Part shown: in pieces, positions 14,329 through 23,226 of the stretch | How the letters are laid out: each line of letters starts with the position of its first letter | How positions within the stretch are numbered: the stretch's first letter is position 1 | Assembly: GCA_016212185.1 (NCBI GenBank) | Contig: JACRGX010000047.1 | Coordinates: forward strand, 1 to 37,508 | DNA: 37,508 nt | From: Nitrospirota bacterium | Lineage (GTDB): Bacteria; Nitrospirota; Thermodesulfovibrionia; UBA6902; DSMQ01 | Direction: 5' to 3' | Made by a program: the position numbers and the translations under genes | The notes under the pieces: model-generated | Databases searched by the model: none | What the model was told of the DNA's origin: nothing | The model's input: only the letters and a program-made list of their open reading frames with translations

Positions 14329-14922
14329 TTGAGTTTAATACCAATAGTTATTGAACAGACGGGAAGGACGGAAAGGGCATATGACATATATTCAAGGCTT
14401 CTTAAGGACAGGATTATTTTTATAGGCTGTCCCATAGATGATATCGGCGCAAATACGGTAATTGCACAACTCCTTTTTCTTCAGGCAGAGGACCCGGACA
14501 AAGATATTCACATCTATATCAACACCCCGGGCGGAGTAGTTTCTTCAGGTCTTGCCATATATGATACTATGCAGTACGTAAAACCTGACATTGCCACATA
14601 TTGCATGGGGCAGGCGACGAGCATGGGAGCCCTGCTTCTTGCCGCAGGGACCAAGGGCAAGCGGTATGCCCTGCCCAATTCAAGGGTAATGATACACCAG
14701 CCCATAGGCGGATTTCACGGGCAGGCAACAGACGTTGAGATTCAGGCAAAAGAAATGCTTAGAATGAAAGATGTGCTGAATAATATCCTTGCAAGACATA
14801 CAGGACAGCTGGTTGAAAAAATACAGGTTGATACCGAAAGAGACTATTTTATGTCAGGCGCTGAGGCTAAAGAATACGGCATTGTGGATGAAGTTATAGT
14901 GACGGTTAAAAATAAGAAATAA
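14329..14922 (+). CDS. clpP: ATP-dependent Clp protease proteolytic subunit
   Basis: Serine protease that forms the tetradecameric chamber used by ClpX. The catalytic triad is visible: Ser98 in [11 protein letters not shown], His123 in MIHQPIGG and Asp172 in [10 protein letters not shown]. The handle and N-terminal segments ([22 protein letters not shown]) are typical. At 197 residues it has no long propeptide. The start is a TTG at 14329 supported by AAAGGAGA at 14316-14323; no in-frame ATG fits better. clpX follows on the same strand after a 70-base gap holding a palindrome. Confidence 0.97.
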   Translation: MSLIPIVIEQTGRTERAYDIYSRLLKDRIIFIGCPIDDIGANTVIAQLLFLQAEDPDKDIHIYINTPGGVVSSGLAIYDTMQYVKPDIATYCMGQATSMGALLLAAGTKGKRYALPNSRVMIHQPIGGFHGQATDVEIQAKEMLRMKDVLNNILARHTGQLVEKIQVDTERDYFMSGAEAKEYGIVDEVIVTVKNKK

Positions 14923-14927
14923 ACTAA

Positions 14928-14964
14928 GCCTGCCGGCTGGTCTACGACTCGTAGAGCAGGCAGG
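14928..14964. repeat. Palindromic element between clpP and clpX
   Basis: Outer arms CCTGCC (14929-14934) and GGCAGG (14959-14964) enclose the inner palindrome TCTACGA-C-TCGTAGA (14941-14955). A related sequence, GGTCTACGACTCATAG read on the minus strand, occurs near 35550-35565 beside another GC-rich palindrome. There is no T-tract. It could attenuate clpX or be a mobile palindromic repeat. Confidence 0.65.
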
Positions 14965-14992
14965 AATGAAAGGAAATAAAAGGGAATAGATT

Positions 14993-16249
14993 ATGAGAGA
15001 AAATAAAATGCCGGCAAGAAACGGCAGCGATTTAAAATGTTCTTTTTGCGGCAAGGCAGGCAATGAAGTGAGAAAACTCATAGCAGGACCTGAGGTTTAC
15101 ATCTGTAACGAATGTGTAGGTCTTTGCAATGAAATCATGGCAGAGGGGATTGAGCCTGCCTTTGATGTTTCTGCATCGCCCAAGCCGCCGCTTCCCAGAG
15201 AGATAAAGAAATTTCTTGATGATTATGTAATAAGCCAGGAAAGGGCAAAGAAGATACTTTCAGTTGCTGTGCACAATCACTACAAGAGGATAAACAATCC
15301 GGGCAAGTCTGATGTGGAATTGCAGAAAAGCAATATACTGCTTATCGGCCCCACAGGCACAGGCAAGACTATTCTTGCGCAGACGCTGGCAATGTTCCTT
15401 GACGTGCCGTTTACAATTGCAGACGCCACAACCCTCACAGAAGCAGGCTATGTTGGCGAGGATGTTGAAAACATAATACTTAAACTCCTTCAGGCGGCAA
15501 ACTACGACGTTGAAAAGGCCCAGAGGGGAATTGTATATATTGACGAGATAGACAAGATTAGCCGCAGATCTGAAAACCCGTCCATAACAAGGGATGTCTC
15601 CGGTGAAGGGGTTCAGCAGGCGCTTCTGAAAATTATTGAGGGGACCACTGCAAGCGTTCCGCCTCAGGGAGGCAGGAAACATCCGCATCAGGAATTTATT
15701 CAGGTAAATACAATAAACATTTTGTTTATCTGCGGCGGGGCTTTTGTGGGCATTGACGGGATAATAGAGCAAAGGCTCGGCAAAAAGGCAGTCGGATTCG
15801 GAGCTGAAATAAAAGGCAGGCAGGAGAAAAAGATCGGCGAAATACTCGGGATGGTTCAGCCGGAGGACCTGCTCAAATACGGGCTCATACCGGAATTTAT
15901 CGGACGCCTGCCTGTTGTTGCAACGCTTGATGAGCTTGATGAGCAGGCGCTGATCAGGATTCTTACCGAACCTAAGAATGCGCTTGTAAAGCAGTATCAG
16001 AGACTGCTTTCATTTGACAATGTCAAATTAAGATTTGATGAATCAGCCTTCCATGCAATCGCAAAAGAGGCGATAAAGCGCAAGACCGGCGCAAGGGGCT
16101 TAAGGGCCATCCTTGAGGATGTGATGCTTGACGTCATGTATGAAATACCGTCACAGAGTGGGATTAGGGAGTGCATCCTGACTGAGAATGTGATTAATAA
16201 AAAAGAGAAACCGATTCTGGTATACGAAAGACAGGCAGAAAGCGCATAG
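14993..16249 (+). CDS. clpX: ATP-dependent Clp protease ATP-binding subunit ClpX
   Basis: Hexameric AAA+ unfoldase partner of ClpP. The N-terminal zinc-binding domain has C16, C19, C38 and C41 (CSFC...CNEC). Walker A is GPTGTGKT (119-126), the pore loop is GYVGEDVE (about 152-159) and Walker B is IVYIDEID (about 180-187). [14 protein letters not shown] and [12 protein letters not shown] are ClpX signatures. Length 418 is standard. AAAGGAAATAAAAGGGAAT precedes the ATG. It ends nine bases before the convergent DciA-like gene. Confidence 0.97.
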   Translation: MRENKMPARNGSDLKCSFCGKAGNEVRKLIAGPEVYICNECVGLCNEIMAEGIEPAFDVSASPKPPLPREIKKFLDDYVISQERAKKILSVAVHNHYKRINNPGKSDVELQKSNILLIGPTGTGKTILAQTLAMFLDVPFTIADATTLTEAGYVGEDVENIILKLLQAANYDVEKAQRGIVYIDEIDKISRRSENPSITRDVSGEGVQQALLKIIEGTTASVPPQGGRKHPHQEFIQVNTINILFICGGAFVGIDGIIEQRLGKKAVGFGAEIKGRQEKKIGEILGMVQPEDLLKYGLIPEFIGRLPVVATLDELDEQALIRILTEPKNALVKQYQRLLSFDNVKLRFDESAFHAIAKEAIKRKTGARGLRAILEDVMLDVMYEIPSQSGIRECILTENVINKKEKPILVYERQAESA

Positions 16250-16258
16250 GAAGTTTTT

Positions 16259-16690
16259 CTATTTCTTTTTTGTTAACCCGTGTGTAAGAAGCGTTCTGAA
16301 CTTTTCTCTGAGTCCGGCATCCTTTAAGCTGCTGATTGTATCTTCTATATACGCGTAGTCCTCTTTTGAAAGCCGGAAGGAGCGGGGAACGCCTTGTTCA
16401 ATGTCCGGATTCTTATCCGGCTTCCCAAGTTTAAACCTGATATCCTCTATATTATGGTGCCTGAGTTTTTCAGATATCTCCTGTTTATAAAAACTCAGGT
16501 GGTGCATCCACTGAGGCGTATCAACAGCGATAAAAATGGTTTTGCCTTTTATCAGGTCAGGGGATGCGTGCGCGGCAACAGTAGCGCCTACAATGCCTGC
16601 CCACTGCTTTTTAATTGCTTGAAGTTTAAGACTGCTTTCTAAGCCGTAGTCTTTGACAAACTGCCTGAGGATATTACCGACGCGCTGCAT
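16259..16690 (-). CDS. DUF721/DciA-like protein, putative replicative helicase loader
   Basis: A 143-residue protein with the DUF721 core: the WAGIVGATVAAHASPDLIKG segment (about 28-49) followed by TIFIAVDTPQWMHHLSFYKQEI, a KH-like fold found in DciA. DciA proteins load DnaB in bacteria without DnaC/DnaI. The C-terminal third (from about 90) is Lys/Asp-rich, probably flexible and not conserved. Convergent with clpX and upstream of nothing obvious on its strand except rpmB. No clear Shine-Dalgarno. The family assignment is fairly safe; the helicase-loader role is inferred from the family. Confidence 0.75.
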   Translation of the reverse strand: MQRVGNILRQFVKDYGLESSLKLQAIKKQWAGIVGATVAAHASPDLIKGKTIFIAVDTPQWMHHLSFYKQEISEKLRHHNIEDIRFKLGKPDKNPDIEQGVPRSFRLSKEDYAYIEDTISSLKDAGLREKFRTLLTHGLTKKK

Positions 16691-16733
16691 AGGTTAAGAG
16701 GTAAGAGTTTTTAACTTATCACTCATAACTCAG

Positions 16734-16922
16734 TTACACTGCTTTTTTTACTGCGCCGGAACGGATACATCGGGTGCAGACAGGAATTCTTCTTACTCCA
16801 TGCTTTGTCTGGATTTTAATCCCCTGCAGATTCGGAGAGAAAATGCGTTTCGTCCTGTTATTTGCATGACTTACGTTATTTCCGCTTACGTTCTTTTTTC
16901 CACATACCGAGCAAACTGCCAT
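16734..16922 (-). CDS. rpmB: 50S ribosomal protein L28
   Basis: A 62-residue basic protein: [20 protein letters not shown] at the N-terminus, [11 protein letters not shown] in the middle and VCTRCIRSG near the C-terminus, the normal L28 pattern with two CxxC zinc-binding pairs (C4/C7 and C48/C51). GAGGAGG lies upstream of the ATG. It is divergent from infB, with about 110 bases between them. Confidence 0.96.
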   Translation of the reverse strand: MAVCSVCGKKNVSGNNVSHANNRTKRIFSPNLQGIKIQTKHGVRRIPVCTRCIRSGAVKKAV

Positions 16923-17034
16923 TTTGCAATATACCTCCTCACGTGCATTGATTGAACAAAAGGTGATGATTATGATAACATTAACAGACTAAAGTTACAA
17001 CTCAGGACAGAAATTAGATTGAAAAGAGGTCGCG

Positions 17035-19464
17035 TTGAGCAAATTAAGGGTCTACGAATTAGCAAAAAAACTGAATGTAGGCAGCAAGGACATTATTGCG
17101 GAGCTTACGAAACTTGGCATAGAGGTTAAAAGCCACAGCTCAAGCATAGAGGATAAGGACGCTGAAAAAATAACCAGAATTTTTACAAAAAAGACAAAGG
17201 CAGAGGCGCAGACTCCGGCTAAAACCTTAAAAGAAGCACCAAAACCACAGCTTCCCAAAAAGGAAGACAAGAAAGTCAAAACCGCTGAAGAAAAGCCGCT
17301 GAAACCTCACAAAGAAGTGAAAATTGAGGTGAAAAAAGCAAAGGCGGCAGTTGAAGAAAAAGCAAAAGAGGTTATACCTCCTGCTGCAGAAATTCCTTCC
17401 AAACCCCATCCGGAAATGAAACCTGAAGAACCGCCTGTTGTTCAGACTGTGCCTCCGGCAGAAGTCCCTGCCGCAGTTGAAGAGGAAGAGATAAAGGTTC
17501 CGGACAGATTCCGGAAGGCTGTTGAGATTGAGAAGTTTACAAAATTTAAGGGTAAGCCCGGCATGCAAAAGGCCTTTGACACCATGAAGCGGGTTGAGGT
17601 TGTAAAAAAATTTCATGAGGCGGGCGGCCCGGCTTATAAAAGGCATGATAAAAGGCATCATACGCCGGGTGCAGATGCAAAGACTGCGGCGCTTCCGACA
17701 CAGCCCAGGAAGCGCGTGCTTAAATTTCAGGAAGGCACAACTGTAAAGGAATTTGCAGAACTAATCGGGCAGAAACTTTCCGAGGTGTTTAAAAAATTTA
17801 TGGAGCTCGGCTATATGCTGACTATAAACCAGCCTGTAGATATAGATGCGGCGCAGATTATTGCCGAGGCCTTCGGAATAAAGATTGAACCTGTGCATGT
17901 TGAGGATGTGGAAGGCCTCATTGAAGAAGAAGTGGATGTCTCTAATCTTAGGCACAGACCGCCGATTGTAACTATTATGGGGCATGTTGACCACGGGAAG
18001 ACCTCGCTTCTGGATACAATAAGAAAGACAAAAATTACTGAAACAGAGGCAGGCGGCATAACCCAGCATATCGGCGCATACAAGGTGAGGCTGAATGACA
18101 AGGAAATAGTCTTTCTGGATACGCCGGGTCATGAGGCCTTTACGATGATGCGGGCAAGGGGCGCTAAGGTGACGGATATTGTTGTGCTTGTGGTGGCTGC
18201 CGATGACGGAGTAATGCCTCAGACCATTGAAGCAATAGACCACGCAAAGGCTGCAAATGTCCCGATTGTTGTTGCGATTAATAAAATAGACAAGTCCGAG
18301 GCAAATGCGGCAAAGGTCAGGAATGAGCTTGCCCATCACGGCATAGTTTCGGAGGAGTGGGGAGGGCAGAACATCTTTGTGGAGGTCTCGGCAAAACAGA
18401 ACATAGGGATAGACCGCCTGCTTGAGATGATTTTGCTTCAGGCGGAAATGATGGAACTGAAGGCTGATTACCAGAAACATGCCAAAGGCACAATAATAGA
18501 GGCAAAGCTGGATAAGGGCAGAGGACCTGTCGCTACCGTAATTGTTAATTCAGGCACGCTTAAGGCAGGAGATGTCTTTCTGGCCGGAACGCTTGCCGGC
18601 AGGGTGCGAGCCCTCGTTGATGATCACGGCAGCAGGGTGGAGTCTGCCGGACCTTCAATGCCGATAGAGGTGATTGGTTTTCCCGACATCCCCCAGTCCG
18701 GTGACATATTTGTAGTCATGGATGATGAAAGAAAAGCAAGACAAATTGCCATGAACAGATTTCAGAAACAGCGGGCTGTTGAAACAGCAAAGTTGAGGAA
18801 GGTTACCCTTGATGACCTCTACGACAAGATCAAGGAAGGAGAGATAAGGGAACTCAACATTATTATAAAGGCTGATGTTCAGGGATCTACCGAGGCTGTC
18901 AAGGACACACTTGAAAACCTCAGCCATCCGCAGGTTAAGGTCCGGGTAATCCATACCGGCGTGGGAGGAATCAATGAATCAGACGTCATGCTTGCAACTG
19001 CCTCCAACGCAATCATTATAGGTTTTAACGTGCGTCCTGATGCAAAGGCCGCTTCGCTTGCCGAAAAAGAAGGGGTTGACATCAGACGCTACAATGTTAT
19101 CTATGATGCGATTGAGGATATTAAGAAAGCGCTTGAAGGTCTTCTTGAACCGACCATTACTGAGAAAGTTCAAGGCAGGGTTGAGGTGAGAAACCTGTTT
19201 CATATCTCAAAAATCGGGACGATTGCAGGCTGTTATGTCCTTGACGGCACGATTGCAAGGACCTGTACCGGGATAAGGGTCATAAGGGACAACATCGTTA
19301 TCTATGACAACAAGATAGCGTCTCTTAAAAGATTTAAAGATGATGTGAAAGAGGTTCAGGCAGGATACGAGTGCGGTATTCAGATAGAGAATTTCAATGA
19401 TATCAAAGTGGGCGATATTTTTGAGGCCTATCTTATGGAAAAGGTGGCAACGAAGTTTAATTAA
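17035..19464 (+). CDS. infB: Translation initiation factor IF-2
   Basis: GTPase that brings fMet-tRNA to the 30S subunit. The N-terminal IF2N helix bundle is at residues 1-52 ([19 protein letters not shown]). A long Lys/Glu/Pro/Ala-rich linker runs to about 200, and a second IF2N domain lies near 225-280. The G domain has G1 GHVDHGKTS (about 316), G3 DTPGHEAF and G4 NKID. Domains II to IV follow, including [15 protein letters not shown]. Length 809 is typical. The start is a TTG at 17035 with an AGAGG just upstream; the sequence MSKLRVYEL confirms it. First gene of infB-DUF503-rbfA-nrnA-truB. Confidence 0.97.
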   Translation: MSKLRVYELAKKLNVGSKDIIAELTKLGIEVKSHSSSIEDKDAEKITRIFTKKTKAEAQTPAKTLKEAPKPQLPKKEDKKVKTAEEKPLKPHKEVKIEVKKAKAAVEEKAKEVIPPAAEIPSKPHPEMKPEEPPVVQTVPPAEVPAAVEEEEIKVPDRFRKAVEIEKFTKFKGKPGMQKAFDTMKRVEVVKKFHEAGGPAYKRHDKRHHTPGADAKTAALPTQPRKRVLKFQEGTTVKEFAELIGQKLSEVFKKFMELGYMLTINQPVDIDAAQIIAEAFGIKIEPVHVEDVEGLIEEEVDVSNLRHRPPIVTIMGHVDHGKTSLLDTIRKTKITETEAGGITQHIGAYKVRLNDKEIVFLDTPGHEAFTMMRARGAKVTDIVVLVVAADDGVMPQTIEAIDHAKAANVPIVVAINKIDKSEANAAKVRNELAHHGIVSEEWGGQNIFVEVSAKQNIGIDRLLEMILLQAEMMELKADYQKHAKGTIIEAKLDKGRGPVATVIVNSGTLKAGDVFLAGTLAGRVRALVDDHGSRVESAGPSMPIEVIGFPDIPQSGDIFVVMDDERKARQIAMNRFQKQRAVETAKLRKVTLDDLYDKIKEGEIRELNIIIKADVQGSTEAVKDTLENLSHPQVKVRVIHTGVGGINESDVMLATASNAIIIGFNVRPDAKAASLAEKEGVDIRRYNVIYDAIEDIKKALEGLLEPTITEKVQGRVEVRNLFHISKIGTIAGCYVLDGTIARTCTGIRVIRDNIVIYDNKIASLKRFKDDVKEVQAGYECGIQIENFNDIKVGDIFEAYLMEKVATKFN

Positions 19465-19482
19465 GAGTTAAACTGTAATTGT

Positions 19483-19764
19483 ATGTTAGTAGGCGTTCTA
19501 ACCCTTGAACTTCATCTGCTTGAGGCAGATTCCCTGAAATCAAAGCGTTTTATCCTCAAGAGTCTTAAAGACAGGATAAGAAATAAATTTAATGTTTCTG
19601 TCGCAGAGGTCGGAGATAACGACCTCTGGCAGCGTACCGTTATAGGAATTGCCTGCGTTGCCAATGAGACGAGGGCGATACACCAGGTGCTCAACAGCAT
19701 CAGGGAGATGGCTCTGAATATACCCACAGTTGAGATGATTAATTCAAAGATGGAGATACTTTAG
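19483..19764 (+). CDS. DUF503 family protein (YlxP-like)
   Basis: A 93-residue protein of the DUF503 family, seen in LKSKRFILKSLKDRIRNKFNVSVAEVGDNDLWQR, split here as KSKRFILKSLKDRI and FNVSVAEVGDNDLWQR. It is commonly encoded between infB and rbfA in bacteria, as here. The molecular role is not established; ribosome-associated functions have been suggested from context. It starts 18 bases after infB. Complete and of normal length. Confidence 0.9.
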   Translation: MLVGVLTLELHLLEADSLKSKRFILKSLKDRIRNKFNVSVAEVGDNDLWQRTVIGIACVANETRAIHQVLNSIREMALNIPTVEMINSKMEIL

Positions 19765-19774
19765 ATAGATGGGC

Positions 19775-19842
19775 TATAACGGCATATATGCCCTCAAAAT
19801 TTTAAGAACGCAACCATGATTATTATCTGTCATGCTACAAAA
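19775..19842. repeat. Truncated copy of the MITE-like element found at 23957-24115
   Basis: The stretch from TATAACGGCATATAT (19775-19789) through AAATTTTAAGAACGCAACC and CATGATTATTATCTGTCATG to about 19842 matches, with a few differences, the reverse complement of the right half of the 159-bp element between resB and ccsA. Only one terminal inverted repeat is present, so this is a half copy. It sits between DUF503 and rbfA. Confidence 0.75.
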
Positions 19843-19888
19843 AAATTTACTAATGAAATTGTAAGTAAAGCGACATTCCCAGCTATTC

Positions 19889-19972
19889 TGTCATTCCGGC
19901 TTGTCCGGAATCTTTCTTTGTTTTCAGAAGGATTCCCGACGCTCCCGAAGTTTCGGGATTGCGGGAATGACA
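19889..19972. repeat. Cloverleaf-like GTCATTCC repeat element
   Basis: Outer arms TGTCATTCC (19889-19897) and GGAATGACA (19964-19972) enclose two perfect hairpins: ATTCCGG/CCGGAAT (19893-19911, overlapping the outer arm) and TCCCGAA/TTCGGGA (19943-19958). GATTCCCG near 19931 can also pair with CGGGAAT at 19962-19968. Related half elements occur at 14243 and 34635. It separates DUF503 from rbfA within an otherwise compact operon. Confidence 0.8.
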
Positions 19973-20001
19973 AATATTGAATGCTGACCTAAGGAGATGC
20001 A

Positions 20002-20382
20002 GTGCATCCGTATAAACGCACAGTCAGGGTAAACGACCTTCTGAGGGAAGAAATCGCAGAGATTATAATGCACAAGCTTAAGGACCCGAGGGTTGGTTTT
20101 ATTACGGTCACCGGCGTCAAGACAAGCGATGACCTTAAGAATGCAAATGTCTACGTGAGTGTGCTTGAGGACTCAAAACGCGATGAGACCATCGGGATTC
20201 TCAAGTCATCAGCAAGATTTATAAGGAGCGAACTAAGCGGAAGGATTAGAATGAAATTTGTCCCCCAGCTTTTTTTCAGGCTTGATGAATCCATAGAATA
20301 CGGCGCAAAGATAGATAAAATACTCAACGAGATTAAGTCGCGGGAAGATTCCGGAGATAAAGAAGATGAAGGTTCTGCCTGA
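20002..20382 (+). CDS. rbfA: Ribosome-binding factor A
   Basis: Single KH-domain factor for 30S maturation. RTVRVNDLLREEIAEII at the N-terminus, LKDPRVGFITVTGVKTS and LRRD-like ARFIRSELSGRIRMKFVPQL are the family motifs. 126 residues with a charged tail. The start is GTG at 20002, supported by AAGGAG at 19991-19996. The 3' end overlaps nrnA by 17 bases. It is separated from DUF503 by 237 bases of repeats, so it may have its own promoter. Confidence 0.95.
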   Translation: MHPYKRTVRVNDLLREEIAEIIMHKLKDPRVGFITVTGVKTSDDLKNANVYVSVLEDSKRDETIGILKSSARFIRSELSGRIRMKFVPQLFFRLDESIEYGAKIDKILNEIKSREDSGDKEDEGSA

Positions 20383-21385
20383 AATCACAGGACTTATAAA
20401 GAAAAACAAAACATTTCTTATAGTAAGCCATCTGAACCCTGACGGCGATTCTGCCGGCTCTTGTATCGCCCTTGCCCTCGGACTGAAAAAAATTGGCAAG
20501 ACGGCATTTATCTTAAACAAGGACCACCTGCCGAAAACACTGAAGTTTCTGCCTTTTTCAAATTTATTTAACCGGCTGCCTAAAGGCAGGCTCAGGGAAT
20601 TTGATGTTTTGTTCCTTCTTGACTGCAATAGTGCGGACAGGACGGGGATCAAAATCCCTAAGGCTAAAAATATTATTGTTATTGATCATCACATACAGCA
20701 TAAAAAGATGCAGGATACAAGATGCAGGATACAGGATAAAGGATGCGACAAGAATACTGTGCTTAAGCCTGACATTGAATGGATTGAGCCAGATGCATCG
20801 GCTACGGGAGAGCTGGTGTACAAACTTCTTAGTGCCCTCCGCATTCCAATGAATAAGGGAATTGCCTCAAATTTATATGCTGCAATCTTTACGGATACAG
20901 GAGGCTTCAGGTATTCAAATACAACCCCTGAATCGCTGATTATCGCCTCCCGTCTCATTGTAGCGGGCGCGGATCCGTGGCAGGCGGCAAGAGAGATCTA
21001 TGAGAAGATGTCTTTTAACCGCGTGAAGCTTTTGACGCTTTGTTTAAAGACATTAAAAAAACAGGATGGTGTGGCGTGGGTTGCAGTTACTCATGATATG
21101 TTTGAAAAGACCGGCACCTCGGTGCAGGATACGGAGTATTTTGCAAATTATCCGAGGAAGATTGAAGGAGTTGAGGTCTCAGTTTTCTTTCGCCAGAACA
21201 GAGAGGAACAATTCAAGGTAAGCATGCGCTCAAACGGCAAAGTGAATGTTGCTGATATATGTGCGCTTTTCGGGGGAGGAGGGCACTCAAACGCCGCAGG
21301 CTGTACGGTCCATGGCGCTCTAAAGGAAGTTCAGAAAAAATTGCTCAAGGCAGTCAAAGAAGCTGTTAAACAAATTAAAAAATAA
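20366..21385 (+). CDS. nrnA: DHH-family bifunctional oligoribonuclease / pAp phosphatase (NrnA type) with repeat-derived insertion
   Basis: Phosphoesterase that degrades short oligoribonucleotides and dephosphorylates pAp. DHH motifs: HLNPDGDSAGS (about 22-32), DCNSADRTG, the hallmark D107-H108-H109, and the DHHA1 motif FGGGGHSNAAGCTV near the C-terminus. Length 339 slightly exceeds the family because about 20 residues (roughly 111-131, KKMQDTRCRIQDKGCDKN region) are inserted just after the DHH motif. They are encoded by tandem copies of GATGCAGGATACA (20707-20719 and 20721-20733). All metal ligands remain and the frame is intact. The start overlaps rbfA by 17 bases. Confidence 0.93.
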   Translation: MKVLPEITGLIKKNKTFLIVSHLNPDGDSAGSCIALALGLKKIGKTAFILNKDHLPKTLKFLPFSNLFNRLPKGRLREFDVLFLLDCNSADRTGIKIPKAKNIIVIDHHIQHKKMQDTRCRIQDKGCDKNTVLKPDIEWIEPDASATGELVYKLLSALRIPMNKGIASNLYAAIFTDTGGFRYSNTTPESLIIASRLIVAGADPWQAAREIYEKMSFNRVKLLTLCLKTLKKQDGVAWVAVTHDMFEKTGTSVQDTEYFANYPRKIEGVEVSVFFRQNREEQFKVSMRSNGKVNVADICALFGGGGHSNAAGCTVHGALKEVQKKLLKAVKEAVKQIKK

Positions 21386-21413
21386 TGTTCATTAGCGATT
21401 CTGAAATGATTTT

Positions 21414-22352
21414 ATGGACATTGTAATCAACCTCAATAAACCCAAAGGCATCACGTCGCAGGATGCAGTAACCGCGGTAAAAAAGATTTTAAACATAAAA
21501 AAGGCAGGGCATGCAGGCACGCTGGACCCTTCTGCCACAGGTATCCTCCTTGTATGTGCTGATAAAGCTACGAGGCTTGTATCTTATTTTTCTTCTCTTG
21601 ATAAAGAATATATTGCTGTGATGAAATTAGGCGAAGCAACTGATACTCAGGACTCATGCGGACATATTGTTGAAAGGGCGGACAAGGTTGATGTCCGGGA
21701 GGATGAGATTGAGAATGCGCTCAAGTCCTTTGCAGGAAGGATACTGCAGAAGCCGCCGATGTTTTCCGCATTGAAGCACAAGGGACAGCCTCTTTACAAA
21801 TTTGCGCGAAAGGGCGTAGATATTCCCCGTGAGCAGAGGGAAGTCCATATCCGCAGGATTGAACTTTTAAAAACATATTTACCATTTGTCTCATTCAGGG
21901 TGTTATGTTCAAAGGGGACCTATGTCAGGACACTCTGTGATGATATCGGCAAAAAACTCGGCACATTCGCGCATCTGTCTGAACTTGAGCGCAGTGCGAT
22001 AGGGCCGTTTGGGATTGAAGATGCCTTAAATCTTGATGAGATACCAAATCCCCCCTGTCCCCCTTTGCTAAAGGGGTGTGAGGGGGGATTTGAAAGCCAT
22101 TTTCAGTCCAAAGGTATTTACAGCATGGATGCAGCGCTCTCGTGGATGCCTGAAATAAAGGTCAAAGAACCGGTTATAAAAAACGTCAGAAACGGCAATC
22201 CCATCAAGATGAATGATTGTCTTGAAATTCCCGTTAACCTGAATGCAGGCGACAGCGTTAAGATAAAATCACCTCAGAGTGAATTTCTTGCAATAGGCAG
22301 CCTTATTGAAAACTACAAAAAAACATTCAGAATGGACATTGTTTTTGCATAA
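21414..22352 (+). CDS. truB: tRNA pseudouridine-55 synthase TruB with a palindrome-derived insertion
   Basis: Makes pseudouridine 55 in the tRNA T loop. LNKPKGITSQDAV starts the fold. The catalytic motif GHAGTLDPSATGIL has the nucleophile D38. KPPMFSALKHKGQPLYKFAR and CSKGTYVRTLCDDIG are standard. At about residues 211-226 the protein reads NPPCPPLLKGCEGGFE, encoded by a 46-bp palindrome (22046-22091), between the catalytic and C-terminal PUA-like parts. 312 residues, frame intact. The 3' end overlaps the PAP2 gene by 47 bases. Confidence 0.95.
   Translation: MDIVINLNKPKGITSQDAVTAVKKILNIKKAGHAGTLDPSATGILLVCADKATRLVSYFSSLDKEYIAVMKLGEATDTQDSCGHIVERADKVDVREDEIENALKSFAGRILQKPPMFSALKHKGQPLYKFARKGVDIPREQREVHIRRIELLKTYLPFVSFRVLCSKGTYVRTLCDDIGKKLGTFAHLSELERSAIGPFGIEDALNLDEIPNPPCPPLLKGCEGGFESHFQSKGIYSMDAALSWMPEIKVKEPVIKNVRNGNPIKMNDCLEIPVNLNAGDSVKIKSPQSEFLAIGSLIENYKKTFRMDIVFA
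22046..22091. repeat. C/G-run palindrome inserted in truB
   Basis: AAATCCCCCCT (22046-22056) and AGGGGGGATTT (22081-22091) are perfect 11-base inverted arms. CCCTTT-GCT-AAAGGG pairs inside. It lies in frame within truB and resembles the C-run/G-run intergenic palindromes common in many anaerobes. No second copy was seen in this window. Confidence 0.85.
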
Positions 22353-23226
22353 GGTTTTCCCCGCAGTAATGCCGGTGGATATCCTTACCTTCGGGTTCCT
22401 CGCTTTTCTTTTTGCCGTTACGGCTTTTTTTATGAAACAAATACCAAATGCCGTCTTTATCCTCGTGATGTACGCTGTCCTGTCAGCCGTACTTTTACTG
22501 CTCATATATCTCAGGGCAAAAAACAACAACCGGATAATAAGACTGGCATATGACATTGTCTTTCCGGTTATTACGGTATTTCTGATATTTGACAGCCTCG
22601 GCGGTTTGATACGTTATATAAATCCAAGAACTTATGACCCCCTGCTGATACGCCTGGATTACCTGCTTTTTGGCAGATACCCGACAGTTGCACTGGAGAG
22701 CCTTACACATCCTGTAATTACCGAATTTCTTCAGCTTGCCTATTTATCGTATTATTTCCTGCCTGTAATTCTCGGCGCGGCTTTAAAGCTAAAGGGAAAG
22801 GATGACGCATTTAATAAATCACTTTTCCTTATTGTCCTGTGTTTTTATCTCTCTTACATCGGTTATATCTTATTCCCTGCAATCGGGCCCCGGTACACTA
22901 TAAACCACCTTCAAAACATTGAACTGCACGGGATATTTCTGAGGGATATTATAGATAATACACTTAATGCGCTTGAGGGAACAAAGAGGGATGCATTCCC
23001 GAGCGGACACACCGCAGTAACTCTTGTAGTGCTTTACCTTGCGTACAGATTTCAAAAACCTCTTTACAACATTTTTCTCCCTGTGGTCCTTGCGCTCCTT
23101 GTCTCAACAGTATATCTGCGCTATCATTATGCCGTTGATGTAATCGGCGGAGTCCTGCTTGCAGTTTTTACGGTTTATGCGGGAGAGAGGTGCTACGACT
23201 GCTTATCCTTTCCGTCTTCATCCTGA
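22306..23226 (+). CDS. PAP2-superfamily membrane phosphatase / inositolphosphotransferase-like
   Basis: Multi-pass membrane protein of 306 residues with about seven hydrophobic segments. PAP2 motif C2 is FPSGHTAVTL (about 230) and C3 is YLRYHYAVDVIGG (about 269), providing the two catalytic histidines. The classic C1 motif KxxxxxxRP is not evident; GPRYT lies where it is usually sought. The family acts on lipid phosphates such as phosphatidate or undecaprenyl pyrophosphate. The TTG at 22306 overlaps truB by 47 bases; a later TTG or the ATG of MPVDIL (residue 22) is possible. The 3' end overlaps the convergent resB gene by 59 bases. Confidence 0.82.
   Translation: MKTTKKHSEWTLFLHKVFPAVMPVDILTFGFLAFLFAVTAFFMKQIPNAVFILVMYAVLSAVLLLLIYLRAKNNNRIIRLAYDIVFPVITVFLIFDSLGGLIRYINPRTYDPLLIRLDYLLFGRYPTVALESLTHPVITEFLQLAYLSYYFLPVILGAALKLKGKDDAFNKSLFLIVLCFYLSYIGYILFPAIGPRYTINHLQNIELHGIFLRDIIDNTLNALEGTKRDAFPSGHTAVTLVVLYLAYRFQKPLYNIFLPVVLALLVSTVYLRYHYAVDVIGGVLLAVFTVYAGERCYDCLSFPSSS

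Noticed and set aside
17761-18480. Long antisense open frame (about 239 codons) opposite infB
   Set aside because: It is the complement of the conserved IF-2 G domain; the translation has no family features and reflects infB codon use.
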